Shown piece by piece: positions 1 through 7,683 of a stretch of 23,478 nt of DNA (position 1 is its first letter; each line of letters opens with the position of its first letter). This DNA comes from Candidatus Zixiibacteriota bacterium. Its GTDB lineage: Bacteria > Zixibacteria > MSB-5A5 > GN15 > FEB-12. The translations under genes were made by a program, and so were the position numbers. The stretch covers positions 1 through 23,478 of the forward strand of contig QNAD01000001.1 in the NCBI GenBank assembly GCA_003641345.1. Reading direction: 5' to 3'. Under the pieces are notes generated by a model, which was not told the origin of the DNA, made no database searches, and saw nothing but the letters and a program-made list of their open reading frames with translations.

Positions 1-383
1 ATATAAAAAGCTAAAGTTGCAAACATGGTCGCCATCATTGGGGAATCAAGATATACAAAAAGCCAATCATAAATCGAACCATCAGCCCGACCAAACAGTG
101 AAGACCATGATGACGGAAGAATTGACGGAATCGCCATTATAAATATTGATATGAGCGTGATTAATTTATAAATCCAGCCTTCTTTACGTTGTTTGACAGC
201 CGCCCAATTAACACGAGTAATAGAAACAACCCCTAAAAGCAGAGTAAATCCACCAACAATGGTCAGCCAGATTAGAAATTCATCTTTCAATCCGCCAATT
301 AAGGTATCGGAATCAAAGAAAAATGATACCACCATTGTTAAACCGACTAAAAAAGCAACTACTACTGGTATTGATGTTCTCAT
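1..383 (-). CDS. Multi-TM membrane protein of unknown function, 3' end cut by window edge
   Basis: The reading frame opens at an ATG at 383-381 and runs off the left edge, giving 127 codons with no stop. The translation begins MRTSIPVVVAFLVGL and holds about four hydrophobic segments (residues ~5-22, ~36-55, ~72-90 and the last ~15 visible), with a short polar linker VNWAAVKQRKEGW between the second and third. An AGGAAA ribosome binding site lies 10-11 bases before the ATG. Only 17 bases separate it from the stop of the DUF6754-like gene upstream, so the two are almost certainly one operon and may form one membrane assembly. I do not recognise a family, and the catalytic or soluble part, if there is one, is outside the window. 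Confidence 0.8.
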   Translation of the reverse strand, partial: MRTSIPVVVAFLVGLTMVVSFFFDSDTLIGGLKDEFLIWLTIVGGFTLLLGVVSITRVNWAAVKQRKEGWIYKLITLISIFIMAIPSILPSSWSSLFGRADGSIYDWLFVYLDSPMMATMFATLAFY

Positions 384-400
384 AAATTTATATTTTTCCT

Positions 401-1282
401 CTAAACCGCATCAAACCAGCTTTTGTATAATTCATCATATCCAAAAGAAGCTAAAATCACTCCCAACAATATACAAAATATAATTATCATCTTTACAAAA
501 TCCTGCCCTTTCAAGCCACCAAGCATAATCGGTTCATGCGATAAATAAGCCGAAGCCGCATAAAGTTCTTCGCCCATTAGAGTATAATCACAGGCGGCAA
601 TAAAAAACGGAAGCTGTTCCGGACGGGCAGTACCGGCAATTTGAATTGAACCGGCGGCATTTCCTGTCTCTGCAAGTAATAAAGATTCTGCAAAAAAGGC
701 ACCCATATAAATATTTGTTGCCGGACGCTCCCGCATCATATAACCATTGACGTTAGCAGTAAAAGCAAACTGTTCTCCGGCTACATAATGAACGGTATCC
801 TTGTCGTAGTAATCTCCCTTACCAACTTCAATGTACGCCTGTTCTACAACTTCCTGACCAGCGGCTAAAACCAAAGGATAACGTACCGGAACATTCAGTG
901 GAGTTTCATACTGGGCTGTAATTTTTGCTACCCGACCTAATATTGAAATTCCGGCAATTGTCTCAATTTCATCCAACTCAGCAATTCCGGGAATAAATAA
1001 AACAGGACGACCCATCTCAGTAGCCCTACCTACAGCCTCTTCAACTGCATCCAATCCGGGAATTTTGCGAATAAACAGTTGTTTCCCCCTTTTAGCCCAA
1101 TTAGTATAAAGTAGAACAGCCATTGAAAAAATTAATACAAAAATTAGCGCATTTATTCGGTCGGTTCGAAATATATTAAATGATACTTCTGGTTCTGAGG
1201 CTTGGGCTAACAGATTTCCTGAAAACATCAACCAGAAAAAACCAAGTAGAAAAGCATTTATATATCTATTTTTTCTATTCAT
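401..1282 (-). CDS. DUF6754-like membrane protein
   Basis: A 293-residue protein with an N-terminal hydrophobic segment (about residues 9-26), a second TM (about 44-60), a soluble middle, and a C-terminal TM (about 264-285). The stretch just after TM2, beginning KRGKQLFIRKIPGLDAVEEA and continuing into GRATEMGRPVLFIPGI, is the hallmark I associate with the DUF6754 family; its function is unknown. I chose the ATG at 1282 over the upstream TTG at 1294, because the TTG falls inside a good -10 hexamer (see promoter at 1293-1320). The ATG has no Shine-Dalgarno sequence, which fits a nearly leaderless message. It is followed after 17 bases by another membrane protein gene. Family assignment is from memory of the motif, not a search. 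Confidence 0.75.
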   Translation of the reverse strand: MNRKNRYINAFLLGFFWLMFSGNLLAQASEPEVSFNIFRTDRINALIFVLIFSMAVLLYTNWAKRGKQLFIRKIPGLDAVEEAVGRATEMGRPVLFIPGIAELDEIETIAGISILGRVAKITAQYETPLNVPVRYPLVLAAGQEVVEQAYIEVGKGDYYDKDTVHYVAGEQFAFTANVNGYMMRERPATNIYMGAFFAESLLLAETGNAAGSIQIAGTARPEQLPFFIAACDYTLMGEELYAASAYLSHEPIMLGGLKGQDFVKMIIIFCILLGVILASFGYDELYKSWFDAV

Positions 1283-1292
1283 ACAAGACGCC

Positions 1293-1320
1293 AATATACG
1301 AGTTTGGTCTTAATTGTCAA
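1293..1320 (-). promoter_or_regulatory. Sigma-70-type promoter, TTGACA-16-TATATT, near-leaderless start
   Basis: On the minus strand TTGACA (1320-1315) is followed after 16 bases by TATATT (1298-1293). Transcription would begin about 7 bases further on, near 1286, only about 4 bases before the ATG at 1282. There is no Shine-Dalgarno sequence. The -35 is a perfect match and the -10 has one mismatch. Confidence 0.6.
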
Positions 1321-1402
1321 TCTATTTAAAAACGACTCAACTTAGAGGCTTTTTATTTATAATTGGGCAGTTCTCAAGAAAAGAAAGAATTGTCCTTTTC
1401 AG

Positions 1403-1433
1403 TTATTGATAAATCAAAATGATTTATCAATAA
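1403..1433 (-). repeat. Perfect 13-bp hairpin over the stop codon of the dockerin-like gene
   Basis: TTATTGATAAATC (1403-1415) and GATTTATCAATAA (1421-1433) are exact reverse complements around a 5-base loop. The stop codon of the minus-strand secreted-protein gene (1416-1414) falls inside the structure. No T-run follows on the minus strand, so it does not look like a standard intrinsic terminator. It could protect the 3' end of the message or mark a transcript end. Confidence 0.55.
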
Positions 1434-4407
1434 GGGAGACAAGGTCAATAACATTTATCAATCCATTTTTATCACAATCTTTTGATAATAAATTTTCGCT
1501 AAGCGGCATTCCACGATAGAGATAATCAACCATCAAAGTCAAATTAGACAGATCTGAATTATTGATATTCTGAAATAATTGAATATCTAATGCTGACATC
1601 ATATCATCAATTAATCTTCGGGACTCATCATAATCCATTGTCCATAAATGAAAACCAAAAAGAAAAGTTTCTGTAAAATCTCTAAACGTATGTACCCCCA
1701 CCGGTTTCCCTTCAAGGATAGATGTATTAGGATATTTAGAGCCATAAGTATATATCACCTGAGCATCATCAGTAATCATAAACGAAACCACAGCCGGGTT
1801 AGTCTCAAGATTCCAAAAAGTAGAAATATTATCCTTAAACGGATTATGGTCAGGAGTATAACCTATATTTAAAAAATTAGCCGTCATCGAAGATGCATAG
1901 GTAAACCCAAATGATGTATCTATCTTGTCATAACCATTTTGTAAAAAATAAACCAAATCAACATGAAAAAGAGAATCAACTGCAAAATAATTATTTACAA
2001 ACCAGTTGTCCAACGGGTAAGTACCTGAAACAAATTCAGAATTCATATGAAGTTCCGTAATCCCTCGGAAACCACCAAAATATGCCAATTTTCCACCAAC
2101 AATTAAATATTTAGAAAAAGCGTCCAAATGAGATGGGTTACTTATAGAGATAATATCTTTTTCTCTCAAACCATCATCTATAATAACTAATTTGTAATTT
2201 AACAATTGTTCCCAGCTGAACTCAGAAACAGGACTATTGATTGTATCACTAAAATTATACATGTCATAACTATAAGCCGGTGAAGTCAGACCTAATATTG
2301 AATCATAGAATGATGCAATCGAATCAAAGACAACAAAATTATCGTTATCCATTCCACTGCTGGTCACCACCAAAATATCTTTATTCATCATATTGGACAG
2401 TTCAGAGATATAAACTTCATTGGAAAATTCAGATTCAAATCCGTTCTTGTTTACCGAAGTTACAATATAAACTTCGCCCTCAGTATAATCATTATCTTCA
2501 AAAATAAAATTACCACTATCTAACAATAAGTATGGTTCCATTGCATAATAGTAATATGTATTATTTTCAAAAATAAAAGTATCTAAAGGTGTGATTCCAT
2601 CTACCATAGATTCCGTATTATAGAAACGATGGTATCGTAATTTTGAGAGAGTCGAATCTTGGAATTTATAAATATTATAATGGTCAATATTTTCGTTGGA
2701 TAGTTCTTCCCACTCAAAATTGGGGGCTTCCCCAGGTTCAATTATTCTAATATTTTTTTGAATTAACGGAGCAGGAATATTTTTTTGTAAATTAATAATC
2801 AATGGTTTACTTATTTCTGATTCTCCGCCTTCTGTTTTATAAGCTATGTTGGCAAAATAGAATTTGTCATTTTCTAAGTTATCGAATATATGCTGATATT
2901 TTTTGGAAGTTGTTCCATAGAAATACAAAGATTCAGGAACAAGCCAGGGAGCCGCTATCCCCGGATAAGGAAGCAAATCATTTGAAAGTTCTGTCAAATA
3001 AATATTAACATTTTCAACACCGGGGAAAACCCATGGGTCCCACTCAAGAATAATCGAATCAGAATTTACCTCAACCATTTCTAACCCTATTGGTGCATAA
3101 GAAACATTCAATAATGAATCCGCAAGATAATTTGCCCAAAAAGCAATATTGGAAACATCAGAAAAATTTACATTATACAAATATTCATCAGGACGGTAAT
3201 TATGAAATAAATTACTAAGAAAATTATCAGGCTTCCAATGAACAATCTCACCTGTGAAAAGAGCATATTGTAACCGAATTGAAGAATCAGGAGGCAAATC
3301 AAATTTACCAACAGAAATCATCATCCTGATATCTTTTCCATTGGAAATACTTCTTGAAAATAGTGGATTGGGAAACATCCAGACAGAATCGTTTTCATTT
3401 ATGGATGCAGTAAATACCTGATTATAATCCCACTCATCAATTGATAACATTTTATATCGGTCAATCTCATTATTATAAAATGGGTAAGTATATTGATTCA
3501 AAACTGTGTCAAATATAGTATCCGTTTCAGAAATTATGGTTGTATCTATCCAGTCAAATTTTTTACGGGGACCTAATTCACCATTGGAAAAATCAATACT
3601 GTTTAGCCACCAATTAAAATTAGTATCTGTTGTTTCAAATGATGTATTGAGAAATTTAAATGCAAATAATTGCCTTGGGCTTTGATTATTATATATCCCA
3701 TCGACCGGATCACCATCATTATCCATAGCATAAAAAATTCCTTCATCACGTAAACTACCAACAATGTCATCAGTTACGCCAAAAGAACTTGGCTTTTCCT
3801 GATGATAAATATCATTATCAAAAAAGAAACCAATATATCCGTCTTTAATTTCTTCGTTGCCAATATTAGTTATAACCATATCGTAGATAATTGATTTACT
3901 AAAAGGAACTTCGTAAAAAGCATGCGACCTTTGTGAAATTACAAGGTTCATAGGCATGATATTATAATCGGGGAGTTTGTAAAGAGTATCATTATATTTA
4001 GCACGCATCGAAAAATCAGAGCAATAATCAAAAAAATTAACAGAAGGTTCCGAATTTGCAGGGGTCATAGTATAATAATAGTTTTGGGCATACCTTCCAG
4101 AAGACACCAAAGTATCACCACCGACTACACCACCTATGAAGATTGTACCTCCATATAAATAATCTATTTGACTTCCTGAAGGAGTTTCAAATTTTGAAGA
4201 AGGCCACTGTGGAATTAAGGTTGATTGAACCCCTCCATAACCCCCGTAACAATCAAAAGAAGTGCTTATTTTACCCGTAACTTGCATACCATAGTTAAGT
4301 GGAAAAGGAATTTGAGAGTCTGAATTTTCATCACTCAGGGTTGAGATAACCCCAGTTATGAATAACAAAAAAATAAATAGTAATATTTTTGAAAGTGAAC
4401 TAATCAC
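1414..4407 (-). CDS. Large secreted protein with Fn3-like regions, Rossmann/GATase-like segment and C-terminal dockerin-like module
   Basis: About 997 residues. A hydrophobic signal segment (KILLFIFLLFITGVIS) is followed by an extracellular-style sequence rich in Asn, Asp, Tyr and Ser. The middle (roughly 440-660) has Fn3-like strands, for example DSIILEWDPW and KFYFANIAYKTEGGESE. A later segment of ~120 residues opens DILVVTSSG, passes LVIIDDG and ends GGKLAYFGGF; it has alternating strands and helices like a GATase- or ThuA-type Rossmann domain. The C-terminus carries a dockerin-like pair: the first half (NNSDLSNLTLMVDYLYRG) lacks a clean calcium loop, while the second (DCDKNGLINVIDLVSLID) has the full Asp/Asn pattern. 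I chose the GTG at 4407 because GGGGAG sits 7 bases upstream; a TTG at 4422 is the alternative. Probably a cell-surface or released protein. Function unknown. Confidence 0.8.
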   Translation of the reverse strand: MISSLSKILLFIFLLFITGVISTLSDENSDSQIPFPLNYGMQVTGKISTSFDCYGGYGGVQSTLIPQWPSSKFETPSGSQIDYLYGGTIFIGGVVGGDTLVSSGRYAQNYYYTMTPANSEPSVNFFDYCSDFSMRAKYNDTLYKLPDYNIMPMNLVISQRSHAFYEVPFSKSIIYDMVITNIGNEEIKDGYIGFFFDNDIYHQEKPSSFGVTDDIVGSLRDEGIFYAMDNDGDPVDGIYNNQSPRQLFAFKFLNTSFETTDTNFNWWLNSIDFSNGELGPRKKFDWIDTTIISETDTIFDTVLNQYTYPFYNNEIDRYKMLSIDEWDYNQVFTASINENDSVWMFPNPLFSRSISNGKDIRMMISVGKFDLPPDSSIRLQYALFTGEIVHWKPDNFLSNLFHNYRPDEYLYNVNFSDVSNIAFWANYLADSLLNVSYAPIGLEMVEVNSDSIILEWDPWVFPGVENVNIYLTELSNDLLPYPGIAAPWLVPESLYFYGTTSKKYQHIFDNLENDKFYFANIAYKTEGGESEISKPLIINLQKNIPAPLIQKNIRIIEPGEAPNFEWEELSNENIDHYNIYKFQDSTLSKLRYHRFYNTESMVDGITPLDTFIFENNTYYYYAMEPYLLLDSGNFIFEDNDYTEGEVYIVTSVNKNGFESEFSNEVYISELSNMMNKDILVVTSSGMDNDNFVVFDSIASFYDSILGLTSPAYSYDMYNFSDTINSPVSEFSWEQLLNYKLVIIDDGLREKDIISISNPSHLDAFSKYLIVGGKLAYFGGFRGITELHMNSEFVSGTYPLDNWFVNNYFAVDSLFHVDLVYFLQNGYDKIDTSFGFTYASSMTANFLNIGYTPDHNPFKDNISTFWNLETNPAVVSFMITDDAQVIYTYGSKYPNTSILEGKPVGVHTFRDFTETFLFGFHLWTMDYDESRRLIDDMMSALDIQLFQNINNSDLSNLTLMVDYLYRGMPLSENLLSKDCDKNGLINVIDLVSLIDKSF

Positions 4408-4445
4408 CTTTAAACTCCCCAATACCTAAATCACTATTACAACAA

Positions 4446-4474
4446 AATATACTTATACCTTCTTATTAACGCAA
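4446..4474 (-). promoter_or_regulatory. Candidate promoter for the large secreted protein
   Basis: Minus-strand TTGCGT (4474-4469), 17-base spacer, TATATT (4451-4446). The -10 is good and the -35 weak (3 of 6). It lies in the 120-base gap between the kinase-like gene and the secreted-protein gene and would give a ~30-base leader before the GTG. Confidence 0.35.
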
Positions 4475-4528
4475 GAAATGCTGAATATGTTTATTATTTT
4501 AAGAAGACAAAGGATTTGGTAAGGAAAA

Positions 4529-5479
4529 TTATTTTAGTAATCTGCCAATAACGACCCAGAAAACCAGCAAAACTGCAAATATCAGAGATATTGCTAAAAA
4601 AGCGGATGTTGTTATAGATTTTGTATTTTGAGGTACTTCTGGCTTGATTTTATTTTTGGAAAATTTCTCCATCGCCTCGACTGTAATTTGAAAAGTGGAA
4701 GCATCCATAAATCTTTCAGCTGGAAGTTTGGCTAATAGTTTTTTTACCATCAATACCATATCTCCGGGAATATTGGGAACTTTATTGAAATCAAAATCTA
4801 CAGAATCGTATGTTATTTTTTTTATTAATTCTTTATTATCATTTGCTTTGAAAGGTAACGAGGCAAAAATAGATTCATAAATTATTACACCTAAAGAATA
4901 CAAATCAGTACTGCGACTGGATGCTTCGCCGTTAATAATTTCAGGAGCAAGGTACTGAAAATCATCATCGGCACAATTATCATATTGGATTGCCTCCAAA
5001 TCAAATTTATTCGGATATCCATAATCCAATAATGATACCTGTCTGTTTTTTGTTATTAGAATATTGGAAGGTTTCATATTGCCGTGATGCAATTTTTCTT
5101 TATGAATAGATTTTAACCCTTCAACTATCTTTTTGATAATTGTTATTAGCAAATCATAGTTAAACTCTCTTGATTTAAAAAATTTGGTAATTGGAATTCC
5201 ATCGACATATTCACTAATAATTATAAAATTACCCTCAATCTTTAATACTTCTGAAACTGTACAAATAATAGGATTATCAATATTAGCTATCGCCTTAATA
5301 TTCGTAATGGCAGAACCTTTGAATTCCTGCATTTTTGATAATTGTTTATTAATAATCTTAAGGACAGCAAATCGACCGGTTTCTAACTCTTTAACTTTAA
5401 AAACCTGGCCATTATCTCCCTCGCCGATTTTTTCAAGAACTTCAAATCGATCTAAAGATTCCAATATATTTTGATCCAT
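4529..5479 (-). CDS. Tail-anchored Ser/Thr kinase-like protein, probable pseudokinase
   Basis: A 316-residue protein with a Hanks-type kinase fold over residues ~12-270 and one C-terminal TM (~291-312) with only RLLK after it, so the kinase domain faces the cytoplasm. Visible landmarks are the glycine loop IGEGDNGQVF (18-27), ATP-anchoring Lys41 (AVLK), the DYG version of DFG (152-154), the APE motif (LAPE, 177-180) and DLYSLGVIIYE (192-202). Two key residues are replaced. The HRD catalytic loop reads HGN (132-134, followed by MKPSN), so the catalytic Asp is Asn134. The alpha-C Glu position, aligned on DNPII, is Asn60. Lys41, Asn139 and Asp152 are kept, so nucleotide binding remains possible. 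Unlike most bacterial kinases of this type it has no PASTA, TPR or beta-propeller sensor. It is probably a scaffold or regulator rather than an active kinase. Confidence 0.85.
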   Translation of the reverse strand: MDQNILESLDRFEVLEKIGEGDNGQVFKVKELETGRFAVLKIINKQLSKMQEFKGSAITNIKAIANIDNPIICTVSEVLKIEGNFIIISEYVDGIPITKFFKSREFNYDLLITIIKKIVEGLKSIHKEKLHHGNMKPSNILITKNRQVSLLDYGYPNKFDLEAIQYDNCADDDFQYLAPEIINGEASSRSTDLYSLGVIIYESIFASLPFKANDNKELIKKITYDSVDFDFNKVPNIPGDMVLMVKKLLAKLPAERFMDASTFQITVEAMEKFSKNKIKPEVPQNTKSITTSAFLAISLIFAVLLVFWVVIGRLLK

Positions 5480-5598
5480 AAACTTAATAACGGTAAATAT
5501 TAAAAAAACTTAAATTATAACTGTCTTCATTTTTCGAGCTAACTTAGTGTAACAAAATAGATTAGAAATATATTATATAAAATCTTTATTTGTAATAG

Positions 5599-5629
5599 TA
5601 AAAAACCGCCAGATTGTCTCTAACGGTTT
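5599..5629 (-). terminator. Intrinsic terminator after the P5C dehydrogenase gene
   Basis: On the minus strand AAACCG (5629-5624) pairs with CGGTTT (5608-5603) around a 15-base loop, with inner AGA/TCT pairing possible. A run of T follows (5605-5600). It lies 45 bases past the stop codon of the dehydrogenase gene. Confidence 0.6.
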
Positions 5630-5673
5630 ATTATAAATAATTTTTTTATTTCAATTCAGAGTAGCCTTGCTAC

Positions 5674-7293
5674 TTACTCCATAAAGGGATAACGATAATC
5701 TTTAGGCGGAACAAAATTCTCTTTAATAGAACGAGGAGATGCCCACCTTAGCATATTTTGAATACCGCCTGCTTTATCGTTAGTGCCGGATGCTCTACCG
5801 CCACCAAATGGTTGTTGACCGACAACGGCACCGGTAGGTTTATCATTAATATAGAAATTACCTGCGGCATTACGAAGAGTTCTTTCTGCAAGCTCTATCG
5901 CTTTGCGGTCGATTGCAAAAACGGCACCGGTTAAAGCATATGGTGAAGTTTGGTCAATCAGATGCAAAGTTTTAGCATATTCTTCATCTTCATAAACATA
6001 AATAGTTAACACCGGACCAAAGATTTCTTCTTCCAAAAGTTTAAAATGAGGGTCAGTGGTAACCACTACTGTTGGAGAGATAAAATATCCTTTAGATTTG
6101 TCATACCCTCCGCCAACAATTATCTCGGCATTTTTGTTATCTTTGGCATAATCAATATAGGATGTGATAGAATCAAAAGCACTTTTATCAATAACAGCAT
6201 TAATAAAATTAGTGTAATCTTCCGGATCACCCATTTTGAGTTCACCAACCTGTTTGATTATTTTCTCTTTAACTTCAGCCCACATTGATTTTGGAATATA
6301 AACTCTCGAAACCGCTGAGCATTTTTGCCCTTGAAACTCAAAAGCACCTCGGACAAGACCAGTTACCACTTCGTCTGCATTGGCAGATTTATGAGCAACA
6401 ATGAAATCTTTACCGCCGGTTTCGCCGACAATTCTCGGATAGGTTTTATAATTAGCAATATTTTCACCAACTGTTTTCCACATCATTTGGAAAATCGGTG
6501 TTGAACCGGTGAAATGAATCCCTGCAAGATTTTCATTCCGCAAAACGGTATCCCCAATATCTGCTCCACGAGCAAAAATCATATTAATGACACCTGCCGG
6601 AAGGCCTGATTCACGGAGAATTTTCATTAGAAAATAAGAAGTATAAACAGCTGTTGATGCCGGTTTCCATACTGCAACATTACCCATCATTGCCGGAGCA
6701 GTAGGAAGATTGCCATTGATAGATACAAAATTAAACGGTGTTACGGCAAATACGAATCCCTCAAGCGGACGATGATCAAGGCGATCCCAAATTGTGGGAG
6801 CATTCCCCGGTTGGACTTTATAGATTTCGTTCATGTAATAAGCGTTGTATCTCCAGAAATCAACCAACTCACAGACTGCATCAATTTCAGCCTGAAAAAC
6901 ATTTTTAGAATGAGCTAACATGGTAGCGGCATTTACAATTGCACGATATGGACCGGCTAATAAATCTGCGGCTTTAAGAAAGATAGCCGCCCGATGTTCC
7001 CATGGAACCATCGACCAAGCTTTATAAGCATCCATAGCAGTATCAACCGCTATCTTGACATCATTTTTACTTCCTTGATGATAGTAACCAAGTTTCAAGT
7101 CATGATTATGAGGGGAAGTAATATCGATTTTTTTATCAGTCTTGACATCTTTACCATCAATAACCATCGGGATTTCAATCGGGTTAGATTTAAGATATTC
7201 AAGAGCTTTTTCAAGCTCGGCTCTTTCGATTGTTCCGGGCGTATAACTTTTGATTGGTTCATTCACTGGATATGGGACTTGAAAAACAGACAT
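5674..7293 (-). CDS. pruA: L-glutamate gamma-semialdehyde (delta-1-pyrroline-5-carboxylate) dehydrogenase
   Basis: A 539-residue aldehyde dehydrogenase that oxidises L-glutamate gamma-semialdehyde to glutamate with NAD+, the second step of proline catabolism. It is the stand-alone type related to mitochondrial ALDH4A1, not the bifunctional PutA. Visible catalytic parts are the substrate/cofactor Asn in VTPFNF (Asn188), the general-base Glu in VGETGGKDF (Glu291), and the nucleophilic Cys in FQGQKCSAVSR (Cys325), followed by the EEEIFGPVLT and FGGGRASGTNDKAGG motifs typical of the family. I chose the ATG at 7293 because AGGAGG lies 7 bases upstream, which makes the longer in-frame extension unlikely. 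No proline dehydrogenase lies beside it. It has its own terminator (5599-5629). Its base composition is less AT-rich than its neighbours, as expected of a well-expressed metabolic gene. Confidence 0.93.
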   Translation of the reverse strand: MSVFQVPYPVNEPIKSYTPGTIERAELEKALEYLKSNPIEIPMVIDGKDVKTDKKIDITSPHNHDLKLGYYHQGSKNDVKIAVDTAMDAYKAWSMVPWEHRAAIFLKAADLLAGPYRAIVNAATMLAHSKNVFQAEIDAVCELVDFWRYNAYYMNEIYKVQPGNAPTIWDRLDHRPLEGFVFAVTPFNFVSINGNLPTAPAMMGNVAVWKPASTAVYTSYFLMKILRESGLPAGVINMIFARGADIGDTVLRNENLAGIHFTGSTPIFQMMWKTVGENIANYKTYPRIVGETGGKDFIVAHKSANADEVVTGLVRGAFEFQGQKCSAVSRVYIPKSMWAEVKEKIIKQVGELKMGDPEDYTNFINAVIDKSAFDSITSYIDYAKDNKNAEIIVGGGYDKSKGYFISPTVVVTTDPHFKLLEEEIFGPVLTIYVYEDEEYAKTLHLIDQTSPYALTGAVFAIDRKAIELAERTLRNAAGNFYINDKPTGAVVGQQPFGGGRASGTNDKAGGIQNMLRWASPRSIKENFVPPKDYRYPFME

Positions 7294-7455
7294 TTTTAAA
7301 CCTCCTGCAGACAATTATCTGCCAGATTCAATTTTTATTAAAAGAACAAATTTTCAAAACATTAACATTAGGCTGACAAAAATATATGGAAATTCTCCAT
7401 CTGGCAAGCAGAATGGTTGGGAAAATATTGATAATTATTGATTTTTTAAAAAAAA

Positions 7456-7527
7456 TGACCCCAACGGGAGTCGAACCCGTGTTTACGCCGTGAAAGGGCA
7501 TCGTCCTGACCACTAGACGATGGGGCC
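7456..7527 (-). tRNA. tRNA-Glu (anticodon TTC)
   Basis: The minus strand folds as a full cloverleaf. The acceptor stem is GGCCCCA (7527-7521) with TGGGGTC, with one G-T pair. The D-arm region is TCGTCTAGTGG, the anticodon loop CTTTCAC with TTC at 7494-7492, and the T-arm CGGGTTCGAACTCCCG. The discriminator base is A (7456). No CCA is encoded; the tRNA is followed directly by a run of nine T, which probably terminates transcription. It closely resembles the standard bacterial tRNA-Glu. Confidence 0.97.
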
Positions 7528-7648
7528 ATTATTCAAAAATGCGAGTTTTATTATACTCTTTAATTTGAATCTGTCAAGGGATTTAAGCCCTCAATTTATA
7601 TATAAATATCGACATAAATAATTTCAAAAAAAGCATTAAATCTTAAAG

Positions 7649-7677
7649 TTGACGTTTTAAAGCAATTATTCCATACT
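7649..7677 (+). promoter_or_regulatory. Candidate promoter of the histidine kinase operon, leaderless geometry
   Basis: TTGACG (7649-7654), 17-base spacer, CATACT (7672-7677). The predicted transcription start falls on or next to the ATG at 7684, and no Shine-Dalgarno sequence precedes the ATG. The -35 matches 5 of 6 and the -10 only 4 of 6. Confidence 0.45.
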
Positions 7678-7683
7678 ATTTAA

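Noticed and set aside
193..483. A 96-codon plus-strand frame at the left edge
   Set aside because: It is antisense to two membrane-protein genes that have a ribosome binding site and hydrophobic segments.
7328..7513. A 61-codon minus-strand frame
   Set aside because: It lies across the tRNA-Glu gene and has no protein-like features.
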